Assembly (NCBI GenBank): GCA_020436165.1
Contig: JAGQYI010000029.1
Span: 62,001-126,000 of the forward strand
DNA: 64,000 nt
Direction of reading: 5' to 3'
Origin: Cyclobacteriaceae bacterium
GTDB taxonomy: Bacteria > Bacteroidota > Bacteroidia > Cytophagales > Cyclobacteriaceae
The notes beneath the pieces were generated by a model. The model did no database searches, had not been told where the DNA came from, and worked only from the letters and a program-made list of their open reading frames with translations. Positions 1 to 7,701 of this stretch are shown here, piece after piece (position 1 is the first letter of the stretch; each line of letters starts with the position of its first letter). Position numbers and translations under genes: made by a program.

Positions 1-1097
1 TGGAAGGCTTTATGCGCAAAGCGCAAATAAAAGCAGGCTACGATCCGGTTGTTACGCCACATATCGGGGGTAAAGAGCTTTATATTACCTCCGGGCATTA
101 TGAAAAGTATGGAGCCGACTCATTTCAACCAATAAACACACCACAAGAAGGAGAGGAGTTTATGCTCAAGCCAATGAACTGCCCTCATCACTGCGAGATT
201 TATAAAACAAAGCCTCGTTCGTATAAAGATTTGCCAATCCGTTACGCTGAATTCGGAACGGTTTACCGTTACGAGCAGCATGGTGAACTTCATGGTTTGA
301 CAAGGGTACGGGGCTTTACACAGGACGATGCGCATATTTTCTGCCGTCCTGATCAGGTAAAAGCAGAGTTTGAGAAAGTAATAGACCTGGTGCTTTATGT
401 ATTCGAAGCCCTAGGTTTTACGGACTATACAGCTCAAATATCGCTCAGGGACCCAGAAAATAAAGAAAAGTACATAGGTGCTGATGAATTGTGGGATCTG
501 GCTGAAAAGCAAATACAGGAAGCAGCAGATGAGAAGGGCTTGAAAACTGTTACTGAATTGGGCGAAGCTGCGTTTTATGGTCCCAAACTGGACTTTATGG
601 TAAAGGATGCTTTGGGCAGGAAATGGCAACTGGGAACCATTCAGGTAGATTATACTTTGCCGGAACGTTTTCAATTGGAATACATTGGTGCGGATAATAA
701 AAAGCATCGCCCTGTAATGATTCACAGGGCGCCATTTGGCTCTCTTGAGCGATTTATAGCTGTTTTAACAGAGCACTGTGCAGGTAATTTTCCGTTGTGG
801 TTAACTCCTGATCAGGTAGCAGTGCTGCCTATTTCCGAAAAGTACGCGGAATATGCCGAAGAAGTATTTAATCAATTGAAACAAAGCGATATACGAGGTG
901 TTTTTGACAATCGAGATGAGAAGATTGGGCGAAAAATACGCGATGCAGAAGTGATGAAAATACCTTTTATGGTTATTGTTGGCGAGAAGGAAAAACAGGA
1001 TGGGGTAATTTCTGTGAGAAGGCACGGAGAAGGTGACCTTGGCTCGATGAAACTGGAGGAATTTGTGTCTTTATTCAGAAAAGAAGCAACTATTTAA
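1..1097 (+). CDS. thrS: Threonyl-tRNA synthetase, 3' part (5' end outside window)
   Basis: This gene charges tRNA-Thr with threonine in the cytoplasm. Only the C-terminal part is present. The frame is open from base 1 and reads [20 protein letters not shown], so the ATG at base 12 is internal and not the start. The class II core is visible: motif 2 region ([20 protein letters not shown]), the zinc-ligand segment [11 protein letters not shown], motif 3 ([15 protein letters not shown]) and the anticodon-binding domain near the C-terminus ([20 protein letters not shown]). About 364 residues are seen, against roughly 640 for the whole E. coli enzyme, so the TGS and editing domains lie upstream of the window. 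It is followed by infC, rpmI and rplT, the classical thrS-infC-rpmI-rplT order. Confidence 0.97.
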   Translation, partial: EGFMRKAQIKAGYDPVVTPHIGGKELYITSGHYEKYGADSFQPINTPQEGEEFMLKPMNCPHHCEIYKTKPRSYKDLPIRYAEFGTVYRYEQHGELHGLTRVRGFTQDDAHIFCRPDQVKAEFEKVIDLVLYVFEALGFTDYTAQISLRDPENKEKYIGADELWDLAEKQIQEAADEKGLKTVTELGEAAFYGPKLDFMVKDALGRKWQLGTIQVDYTLPERFQLEYIGADNKKHRPVMIHRAPFGSLERFIAVLTEHCAGNFPLWLTPDQVAVLPISEKYAEYAEEVFNQLKQSDIRGVFDNRDEKIGRKIRDAEVMKIPFMVIVGEKEKQDGVISVRRHGEGDLGSMKLEEFVSLFRKEATI

Positions 1098-1170
1098 AAC
1101 ATCCCTTTTTTTTCGATTAAATATTAATTTATTATAGAATTTGCGATATTTGCAACTTGTTTTAAACTAA

Positions 1171-1176
1171 AAGGAG
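1171..1176 (+). promoter_or_regulatory. Shine-Dalgarno site of infC
   Basis: AAGGAG sits six bases before the ATT at 1183. Clear Shine-Dalgarno sites are rare in this window, as is usual for Bacteroidota, so this one supports the ATT as the real infC start. Confidence 0.7.
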
Positions 1177-1182
1177 AAAACG

Positions 1183-1740
1183 ATTACAAAACAAAGATTT
1201 AAGGGGAGAAGACCGTACCAGGCTCGGGTTGAGGAACCCTATAGAATTAATGATCTGATAACAGCACAACATGTACGTGTTGTTGGAGAAAATATCAAGG
1301 TGGGAATTTATCCTATCAGCACTGCAATTAAAATGGCAGAAGAAGCGGGATTGGATTTGGTTGAAATATCACCAAAAGCTGAACCACCGGTTTGTAAAGT
1401 AATAGATTACTCTAAGTTTAAATACGAACAGAAGAAGAAGCAGAAGGAAATAAAGGCCAAAGCGCAAAAAACAGTTGTTAAAGAAATTCGTTTTGGGCCC
1501 AATACTGATGATCATGATTTTAACTTTAAGTTGAAACATGCGATGAATTTCCTTAAAGAGGGGGCGAAAGTTAGAGCGTATGTTCATTTTGTAGGACGTA
1601 CTATTGTATTTAAGGAAAGAGGAGAGATTTTGCTCCTCAAATTTGCTCAGGCGCTTGAAGAGTATGGTAAGGTAGAACAATTGCCAAAACTCGAAAAGAA
1701 GAGAATGTATGTAATTCTTGCGCCTAAGCCCAAAAAATAG
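1183..1740 (+). CDS. infC: Translation initiation factor IF-3 (ATT start)
   Basis: IF-3 binds the 30S subunit, checks start-codon pairing and prevents early joining of 50S. The first ATG/GTG-type codon in frame is the GTG at 1300, but that would remove the conserved N-terminal domain. Reading upstream from it without a stop gives an N-terminus ending in [20 protein letters not shown], ordinary IF-3 sequence, beginning at ATT 1183 behind AAGGAG. The resulting protein is 185 residues, normal for the family. The C-terminal domain is clear ([20 protein letters not shown]). An AUU start is the known basis of infC autoregulation in E. coli, because IF-3 discriminates against non-standard starts; the same feedback is inferred here. 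rpmI follows after 30 bp. Confidence 0.95.
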   Translation: MTKQRFKGRRPYQARVEEPYRINDLITAQHVRVVGENIKVGIYPISTAIKMAEEAGLDLVEISPKAEPPVCKVIDYSKFKYEQKKKQKEIKAKAQKTVVKEIRFGPNTDDHDFNFKLKHAMNFLKEGAKVRAYVHFVGRTIVFKERGEILLLKFAQALEEYGKVEQLPKLEKKRMYVILAPKPKK

Positions 1741-1770
1741 AAAGAATATAGTCGTATAAATAAAGTAAAA

Positions 1771-1965
1771 ATGCCAAAAGTTAAAACTAAATCTGGAGCT
1801 AAGAAAAGGTTTAAACTCACCGGAACAGGCAAGATTAAAAGAAAGCATGCTTTCAAAAGCCACATTCTGACTAAGAAAGAAACCAAGCAAAAGAGAAATC
1901 TTACGCACACTGGCCTTGTGGACAAAAGTGACGTAAGTAATGTTAAGGATATGCTTAACATTTAG
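1771..1965 (+). CDS. rpmI: 50S ribosomal protein L35
   Basis: L35 is a small basic protein of the large ribosomal subunit. The 64 residues begin [20 protein letters not shown] and contain [14 protein letters not shown], the family hallmark, and the length is normal. It lies between infC and rplT in the conserved operon. There is no Shine-Dalgarno site. Confidence 0.97.
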   Translation: MPKVKTKSGAKKRFKLTGTGKIKRKHAFKSHILTKKETKQKRNLTHTGLVDKSDVSNVKDMLNI

Positions 1966-1988
1966 GTTTATTTATTGTTTAACCAGAG

Positions 1989-2025
1989 TATTGGCCCTAA
2001 GTATCGCTAATAGAGATCGCCAATA
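1989..2025 (+). promoter_or_regulatory. Hairpin between rpmI and rplT, possible L20 control element
   Basis: A perfect 7-bp stem, TATTGGC at 1989-1995 and GCCAATA at 2019-2025, encloses 23 bases and ends 21 bases before the rplT start. In E. coli and Bacillus, L20 represses this operon by binding RNA near here, so a control role is plausible. It does not have a T-tract and is not a terminator. The function is inferred from position only. Confidence 0.4.
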
Positions 2026-2046
2026 ATCAAAAAATGAAAATTAATT

Positions 2047-2391
2047 ATGCCAAGAAGTGTAAATTCAGTAGCATCTAGAGCCAGAAGGAAAAGGATGCTT
2101 AAAGCTGCCAAAGGATATTGGGGGCGCAGAAGTAATGTATGGACGGTAGCTAAAAATGCCGTTGAAAAGGGTTGGGGATATGCATACCGCGACCGTAAAG
2201 CAAAAAAACGTGATTTCAGAAAGCTTTGGATACAACGTATAAACGCGGGAGCTCGTGAAGAAGGTATGTCGTATTCTGCATTCATGGGTAAACTGAAAGG
2301 TGCTAAAATTGAGCTAAACCGAAAGGTGTTGGCCGACTTAGCCATGAATCACCCGGATGCGTTTAAAGCCATTGTTAAGAAATTAAAATAA
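2047..2391 (+). CDS. rplT: 50S ribosomal protein L20
   Basis: L20 is an rRNA-binding assembly protein of the 50S subunit and, in several bacteria, the feedback repressor of its own operon. The 114 residues begin [20 protein letters not shown] and include [26 protein letters not shown] and [17 protein letters not shown] segments, all typical. Length is normal. It is the last gene before a strong terminator. Confidence 0.98.
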   Translation: MPRSVNSVASRARRKRMLKAAKGYWGRRSNVWTVAKNAVEKGWGYAYRDRKAKKRDFRKLWIQRINAGAREEGMSYSAFMGKLKGAKIELNRKVLADLAMNHPDAFKAIVKKLK

Positions 2392-2413
2392 TTATTACTA
2401 TAGACTGTATTCT

Positions 2414-2446
2414 AAACCCTTGGAGTTTTACTTCAAGGGTTTTTTA
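2414..2446 (+). terminator. Rho-independent terminator after rplT
   Basis: A 13-bp stem (2414-2426 with 2430-2442, one G-T pair) has a 3-base loop and runs into a T-tract. It closes the thrS-infC-rpmI-rplT operon. Confidence 0.9.
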
Positions 2447-2483
2447 TTAATTTTATGTGGGCAGTTAATTTTAATATTCTAGT

Positions 2484-5400
2484 ATTAAACATGTAGTTTA
2501 TCATATTGCACTATCATTTTTTGTTGCCTTTCCATTTTTTGGCATTGCACAGCAAATTCAACCTTTAAAGGATTATGTGCTTGAGGTGTGGTCCGCTGAT
2601 GAAGGTCTGCCCTCTAATAATCTGCGGCATATTGCAAAGGATACCAGAGGTTTCCTGTGGATATCCACTTTCAACGGGTGTGTTAGGTTCGATGGCAATA
2701 AGTTCAAAACGTTTGATACCAATAGCATTCCTGTAATTGCAACAAGTGCATTTTACTCGGTTACACCTAATAAGGATGGCAGCATGTTCTTGTCAACACA
2801 ATCGAGTGGTGTAATTGAATACAGCGATGGAGAGTTTAAGAAGGCTTTCAATGGTTTGAAAACCCCCAGTGCTATTCAATTGGTTTACACTGGCAATGAT
2901 AGAATATGGATTGCAAGCCGAAACGCAGGATTATACTTTCTGGATAGCAATGAGGTTAAAAGATATGATATACCGGAGTTTAATGACCAGAGCATTATGT
3001 GTTTTACAAGAGATGCTGATGGCTATACTTGGGTTGCAAGTGAAGGAGCCGGGGTAGCAAGAATTGAAAATGATGGATATACATTATTTACAACAAAGGA
3101 TGGATTAGCTTCAAACATTGTTAATGCACTTTTATACCACGATGGCTATGTTTATGCGGGTACTGAAAAGGGTTTATCTTTCTTTAATGGAAAAGAATGG
3201 ATCAATGATGACCGATTTAATGATATCAATATCAATGATATAGTAGCCGACTCTCAGAGTAATCTTTGGTTTGCAACAGGTATAGGGTTAGCGAGAGTAT
3301 CACACCCCAATGTGTTTGAGTTTATTGGTGAAAAAGATGGATTACCATCTCGGCAGGTGTCTTCAATAATTTTTGACGATGAAGGTAACGTTTGGCTTAC
3401 TACCAAAAGGGGAGGTCTTGCACAATTGAAACTAAGCAGTTTCAAAAATCTGAGCGTTTCGGATGGACTTTCGTATCAGGGTATAAATGTTATTTCAGAA
3501 GCCCCCAATGGAAATATTTTTATTGGGAGCGATAATGGAGAGTTGGATGTTTTGGATCAATCAAACAGACTTAGACAATTTGGGTTAAAAACTAACTTAA
3601 AGAACGTATCCATAAAGGATGTATTGGTTGAAGAAAATGGAACAATTTGGATTGCTACATATGAGGGACTGATCAAGAAAACATTAAGAGATGAGAAGCT
3701 TTTAACTGATAAGGATGGGTTGCTTTCTATTAAAACAAGGAGAATAATAAAAGATAGAAATGGGGTTATTTGGTTGGGCTCAAGAAACGGAGGGCTCAAT
3801 AGAATTTATTCAAATGGGAGAATAGAATCGATAGGCCCCAACGAAGGGTTGGGTTCGGATTTTGTTTTTAGCATAGATGAAAGTCCCAATGGAAGAATGG
3901 TGATTGGAACAGCAAATGGAGGATTAAATATTTTTGAAAAAGATGGAAGTATTTCTATCAATCATCCGGATTCAACAATTACCGGATTATCTATTTTCAA
4001 CGTTTACATTGAAAATGATAATTTGATGTGGTTGGCAACCAATATTGGTCTCTATTGTTTTCTCGAAAATAAGTTTTACCTAATAAACCCATCAAATGGA
4101 TTAAAGGCAGAGACCGTTTTTGATGTAATTGAAGATTCAAGAGGTGATTTGTGGATGACTTCAATATTGGGAGTGATTCGATTGAATAAAAATGAAGCCC
4201 TAAAATTTGTAAAGGGAGAGTCGTCAAAGATTAATTCGGTATTGTTGGATGACACCGATGGAATGATTAACAGAGAATGTACCGGAGCAACTCGCTCTTT
4301 ATTGCAATCAACGGGTAGAATCTGGATTCCTACATTAAAAGGTGTATCTATTTTGGATCCAGCTGAAGTTGTAGTTAATAAAAGGCCTCCCTCTGTGTAC
4401 ATTGAAGATATTACAGTTGATGATATAGCCATTGATCAATTTGTTTGTTGTACCTCCGGCCTTTCTTTTAGTATTGCTCCGGGACATAGAAATTATACAA
4501 TTGATTACACCTCAGTAAGCATGTATTCGCCTGGGAAAGTATCATTCAAATACATTTTGGAGGGCTTTGATGACGATTGGATTGATGCGGGTACCAGTCG
4601 TCAGGCAAAGTATACAAATTTGCCGTACGGTAGTTACACTTTTAAAGTTTTGGCAGCAAATAATGATGGTATTTGGAGCACAGAAAGCGCAAGTATTGGA
4701 TTAAACATTGAGCCATATTTCTACAAGACAAGAACTTTTATAGTTTTAATGGTAGTTGGATTTATCTTGTTTACAATCATTTTATACTTGTTTCAAACTT
4801 CTGCAGTGGAAGGTAGAAACCGGGAACTTACAAAGCTGAATAAAGAGTTGGATAGTTTTGCTTATACCGTTTCCCATGACCTGAAAGCGCCTCTAACTTC
4901 AATACAAGGATTACTGAATATTGCCAGGCTTGAAAAAGGAGAGAACGCACTTCAATATTATGATAAGATTGAAATGAGTGTGGATAAGCTTGATCATTTC
5001 ATCAAAGACATAATCGACTATTCAAGAAATTCAAGGGCAGCTGTAAAGAAAGAAAACATACGAATTCTGCCAATGGTAGAAGAAATGCTAGATGGGTTGT
5101 CCTACATTAATGGTAATAAAAAGATTAGGGTTGATTTAGAAATAGATGAAAACCTGGAGGTTAAATCTGATAGAAGTAGATTGGTATTTATACTTAATAA
5201 CTTAATTACAAACTCCCTCAGGTATTCAGATACAGAAAAGGCCGACCCAAATGTTAAAGTTCACGCTCATACGGAAAGCAATAAATTGCACATCACAATT
5301 AGCGATAATGGACAGGGAATTAAGAAGGAGCACCAATCTAAAATATTCGAAATGTTTTACAGAGCCAATGAAACCAGCAATGGTTCAGGGCTAGGCTTGT

Positions 5401-5507
5401 ACATAGTAAAAGAAAGCGTAGACAAGCTGAAAGGTAAAATTGAGCTAGAATCTGAATTTGGTGTAGGTACATCAGTGCATGTTATTCTTCCATACGAAAC
5501 AGTTTAA
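2484..5507 (+). CDS. Periplasmic propeller sensor histidine kinase (Y_Y_Y type)
   Basis: A one-pass sensor kinase that should sense a ligand outside the inner membrane and phosphorylate a separate regulator. Counting from GTG 2577 (976 residues): about fourteen propeller repeats with W(I/L)-T/S-x-G patterns fill residues 1-600; a Y_Y_Y domain follows (around 640-705, ending GSYTFKVLAANNDGIWS); one membrane helix lies near 720-740; the DHp box is FAYTVSHDLKAPLTS with His near 767; the ATPase has N box NNLITNSLRYS, G1 SDNGQGI and G2 GSGLGLYIV. There is no receiver or HTH domain, unlike the hybrid kinases of this family. A good signal peptide lies upstream in the same frame (KHVVYHIALSFFVAFPFFGI, then AQQ) but has no ATG, GTG or TTG; ATT 2484 would begin it. 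The ParA gene starts 5 bp after the stop. Confidence 0.85.
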   Translation: MKHVVYHIALSFFVAFPFFGIAQQIQPLKDYVLEVWSADEGLPSNNLRHIAKDTRGFLWISTFNGCVRFDGNKFKTFDTNSIPVIATSAFYSVTPNKDGSMFLSTQSSGVIEYSDGEFKKAFNGLKTPSAIQLVYTGNDRIWIASRNAGLYFLDSNEVKRYDIPEFNDQSIMCFTRDADGYTWVASEGAGVARIENDGYTLFTTKDGLASNIVNALLYHDGYVYAGTEKGLSFFNGKEWINDDRFNDININDIVADSQSNLWFATGIGLARVSHPNVFEFIGEKDGLPSRQVSSIIFDDEGNVWLTTKRGGLAQLKLSSFKNLSVSDGLSYQGINVISEAPNGNIFIGSDNGELDVLDQSNRLRQFGLKTNLKNVSIKDVLVEENGTIWIATYEGLIKKTLRDEKLLTDKDGLLSIKTRRIIKDRNGVIWLGSRNGGLNRIYSNGRIESIGPNEGLGSDFVFSIDESPNGRMVIGTANGGLNIFEKDGSISINHPDSTITGLSIFNVYIENDNLMWLATNIGLYCFLENKFYLINPSNGLKAETVFDVIEDSRGDLWMTSILGVIRLNKNEALKFVKGESSKINSVLLDDTDGMINRECTGATRSLLQSTGRIWIPTLKGVSILDPAEVVVNKRPPSVYIEDITVDDIAIDQFVCCTSGLSFSIAPGHRNYTIDYTSVSMYSPGKVSFKYILEGFDDDWIDAGTSRQAKYTNLPYGSYTFKVLAANNDGIWSTESASIGLNIEPYFYKTRTFIVLMVVGFILFTIILYLFQTSAVEGRNRELTKLNKELDSFAYTVSHDLKAPLTSIQGLLNIARLEKGENALQYYDKIEMSVDKLDHFIKDIIDYSRNSRAAVKKENIRILPMVEEMLDGLSYINGNKKIRVDLEIDENLEVKSDRSRLVFILNNLITNSLRYSDTEKADPNVKVHAHTESNKLHITISDNGQGIKKEHQSKIFEMFYRANETSNGSGLGLYIVKESVDKLKGKIELESEFGVGTSVHVILPYETV

Positions 5508-5512
5508 TCAAC

Positions 5513-6241
5513 ATGGTAATTTCAATTTACAACCACAAAGGAGGAACCGGTAAAACCACCACCACCGTTAACTTGGGTAGAATTATAAAGGATCAAGGGC
5601 ATTCAGTTCTACTAATTGACCTGGATCCACAAGCAAATCTTACCTACTCTTTAGGGGTCCATAAAACGGATGTTCATTCGGTTTATTTATCACCTGACCA
5701 TGTGGTGGAAACAGAGGAGGGGCTGCATATTCTACCCAATTATACCGCTCCCAAATTCATGGTAGATTATGAGTTTCCGTCTGAAACTGCGCTGCGAGAC
5801 GAGTTGGAAACGTATTTTACAAATTATGATTTTGTACTCATTGATTGTCCTCCGGCAATGAATTTAACGGTTGTAAATGCACTTTTGGCCTCTGACGGTA
5901 TTGTGCTTCCGGCTCTTTTGGATGTATTAAGTTTAGAAGCGCTTAATCAGGTTATTGCAGCCATTAAAGAGCTCTTAAAGGAGCATAAGCATTCACTTAA
6001 ATTTTCCGTTGTGTTACCCGTAATGGTGGATTCCAGACGGTTGCTTACAAACGAGGTAAAGAAATATATAGAAACGAGCTTTGAAACGCCCATTTTTGAA
6101 AATTACATTCGCATGAATGTAAAATTGGCCGAAGCTCCTTCTCATGGTAAAAGTGTGGTTGCCTATGCACCTAGCAGCAATGGAGCCAGCGATTACGAGA
6201 AAGTAGCTATAGAATTACTGGAATATATTAAAGGATTATGA
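5513..6241 (+). CDS. ParA/Soj-type ATPase
   Basis: A P-loop ATPase of the ParA/MinD superfamily, 242 residues, normal for chromosomal Soj-like proteins. The deviant Walker A is KGGTGKTT (residues 9-16), switch I is LIDLDPQANLTYSLG, and Walker B is FVLIDCPPAMN. There is no N-terminal HTH, so it is not the P1-ParA type. No parB lies beside it, which points to a cargo-positioning ATPase rather than chromosome partition. It starts 5 bp after the sensor kinase and is probably cotranscribed with it. Its last 6 bp overlap the end of cheR on the other strand. Relatives such as ParC of Vibrio and PpfA of Rhodobacter position chemotaxis clusters; that role here is an inference from location. Confidence 0.85.
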   Translation: MVISIYNHKGGTGKTTTTVNLGRIIKDQGHSVLLIDLDPQANLTYSLGVHKTDVHSVYLSPDHVVETEEGLHILPNYTAPKFMVDYEFPSETALRDELETYFTNYDFVLIDCPPAMNLTVVNALLASDGIVLPALLDVLSLEALNQVIAAIKELLKEHKHSLKFSVVLPVMVDSRRLLTNEVKKYIETSFETPIFENYIRMNVKLAEAPSHGKSVVAYAPSSNGASDYEKVAIELLEYIKGL

Positions 6242-7072
6242 TTTTGTTTTCTTGTAAATTCTTGTTTTAGAATCATATACCTCAAACATTTTTTTGCTTT
6301 CCTCTGGTAGTACATCGTAATAACCAAGTACCAAATAACCATTGGTTTCCAATGAATCGTATAGAAGTTTGATTACTTTCTTCTTGAGCTGTTCGTCAAA
6401 ATAGATCATCACATTTCTGCAAAAAACGATCTGAAATTTTTTCTGAACGCTATCCTGAACCAGATTGTGTTGATTAAAGTCGATATGCTTTTTGTATTTG
6501 TCTTTAACAATCATATGGCCGTTTTCAATTTTAAACATATCGTTAATTGTTTTGTGCGGCAGATAGTTAATAAGGCCTTTTTCGTATTTATCTGCAAGGG
6601 TGGTAGGGTATTTTCCTTCAATTGCCTTGGCAAGTGCCTTGGAGCTTAAGTCAGTAGCCCATGCTTTGGTTCTGTGAAGTACTTTTTTATCCTCAAGAAC
6701 CACTGCCATGGAATACACCTCTTCACCTGTAGAGCAGCCCGCATGCCATATATTAATATAGGAATGAGTCCTTGATTTGATGTCTTCTATTATTTCATCG
6801 TGCAGCTTAACCCAGAACTCAGGATTTCTGAATAGCTCTGTAAGATTAACTGTTAGGTCATCGATACAGCCTATAAAAAATTCCCTGTCTCTAAGAACCT
6901 TTCCCCATAAATCGAGGAGACTGCTCATTCCATTTTTGGTAATCAGCCGTGCAAAGCCTCGTTTTAAGGATTTGGTCTCGTAGTTTGTAAAGTCAATATC
7001 GTAGCGCGATTTTATTGCACCGGTAAGTGCCCTTAATTCCTCATCGCTTATTTCTTCATAGATTTTTTTCAT
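6236..7072 (-). CDS. cheR: Chemotaxis methyltransferase CheR
   Basis: CheR transfers methyl groups from S-adenosylmethionine to glutamates of chemoreceptors for adaptation. The 278 residues show the N-terminal helical domain ending TVNLTELFRNPEFW (around residues 75-87), the SAM-binding loop HAGCSTGEEVYS (110-121) and the later motif IVFCRNVMIYFD. Length and order are typical. It is the last gene of the leftward chemotaxis operon; its start overlaps the end of the cheC-like gene by 17 bp, a sign of translational coupling. The receptor in this operon ends in KFKLEK and has no NWETF-type CheR-docking pentapeptide. Confidence 0.95.
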   Translation of the reverse strand: MKKIYEEISDEELRALTGAIKSRYDIDFTNYETKSLKRGFARLITKNGMSSLLDLWGKVLRDREFFIGCIDDLTVNLTELFRNPEFWVKLHDEIIEDIKSRTHSYINIWHAGCSTGEEVYSMAVVLEDKKVLHRTKAWATDLSSKALAKAIEGKYPTTLADKYEKGLINYLPHKTINDMFKIENGHMIVKDKYKKHIDFNQHNLVQDSVQKKFQIVFCRNVMIYFDEQLKKKVIKLLYDSLETNGYLVLGYYDVLPEESKKMFEVYDSKTRIYKKTKS

Positions 7073-7697
7073 TCCCTACACTTTTAGCCACCACCTTGTC
7101 TTTCTGGGTATATGATTTAATCGCGTTCACAAAACTTTCATCAAGGCACCATAAAAATTCAGGAGAAATATCTCTCTCTCCGGATGAAAAGGATGTGCTA
7201 AAGTGAAGTAAGAAACTACCAGCTTCAGCATGATTCATAATATGGTCAATAGTTTCTTTTTTTGTTCCTTTAAAAAATTCGGGAACATACCCATGCATGT
7301 CCAGTTGAAAAAGGTTTGAGAACTGCGTAACCACGGCAGCTGTAATTATATTGTCCATTTCCATAAGCATACCTGTACCCATTTCTTCAAGGTGCTCTTT
7401 ATTTTCTAATATGCTCGCTGGAAAACTTAGTTTAAATAACCTTTCAGTATCTTCTTTGTCAAAAATGAGGTAACAATAACCTTTCATATCGCCTCTTATT
7501 TCGGTTGAAAGGACAGTTAATGGTTCCAATGATTTTTTAAACAACTCATTGTCGCAAATTCGTTCCAGCTTAAGGTCTTTGCCACTTATAAAAACCTTTT
7601 CCTGAGTAAAAAAGGAGAGAGAGTCGCCTGCTTTGGCTAGTCCTATGTTGACAATTTCTGTTGCTATGTCCTGTTCAATTTTATTGAATACTTCCAT
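7056..7697 (-). CDS. cheC: CheC-like CheY-P phosphatase
   Basis: CheC-family proteins remove phosphate from CheY-P. The 213 residues carry both family active-site pairs E-x-x-N: E14/N17 in the segment TEIVNIGLAKAGDSLS and E113/N116 in LMEMDNIITAAVVTQFSNLF. CheC of Thermotoga has two such sites, whereas CheX has one, so CheC is the better assignment. No cheD or cheZ is seen in the window, so this is the likely signal-termination enzyme of the operon. The gene lies 4 bp downstream of cheA and overlaps cheR. The C-terminal 40 residues (from about SFSSGERDISPEF) are less family-like. Confidence 0.8.
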   Translation of the reverse strand: MEVFNKIEQDIATEIVNIGLAKAGDSLSFFTQEKVFISGKDLKLERICDNELFKKSLEPLTVLSTEIRGDMKGYCYLIFDKEDTERLFKLSFPASILENKEHLEEMGTGMLMEMDNIITAAVVTQFSNLFQLDMHGYVPEFFKGTKKETIDHIMNHAEAGSFLLHFSTSFSSGERDISPEFLWCLDESFVNAIKSYTQKDKVVAKSVGNEKNL

Positions 7698-7701
7698 CGT
7701 A

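Noticed and set aside
1369-1961. Minus-strand ORFs of 179 and 104 residues opposite infC and rpmI
   Set aside because: They are shadows of lysine-rich coding DNA (Phe/Leu-rich, low complexity); the plus-strand genes are certain.
2491-2493. ATG upstream of the sensor kinase as its start
   Set aside because: It is followed at once by TAG and is not in the kinase frame.
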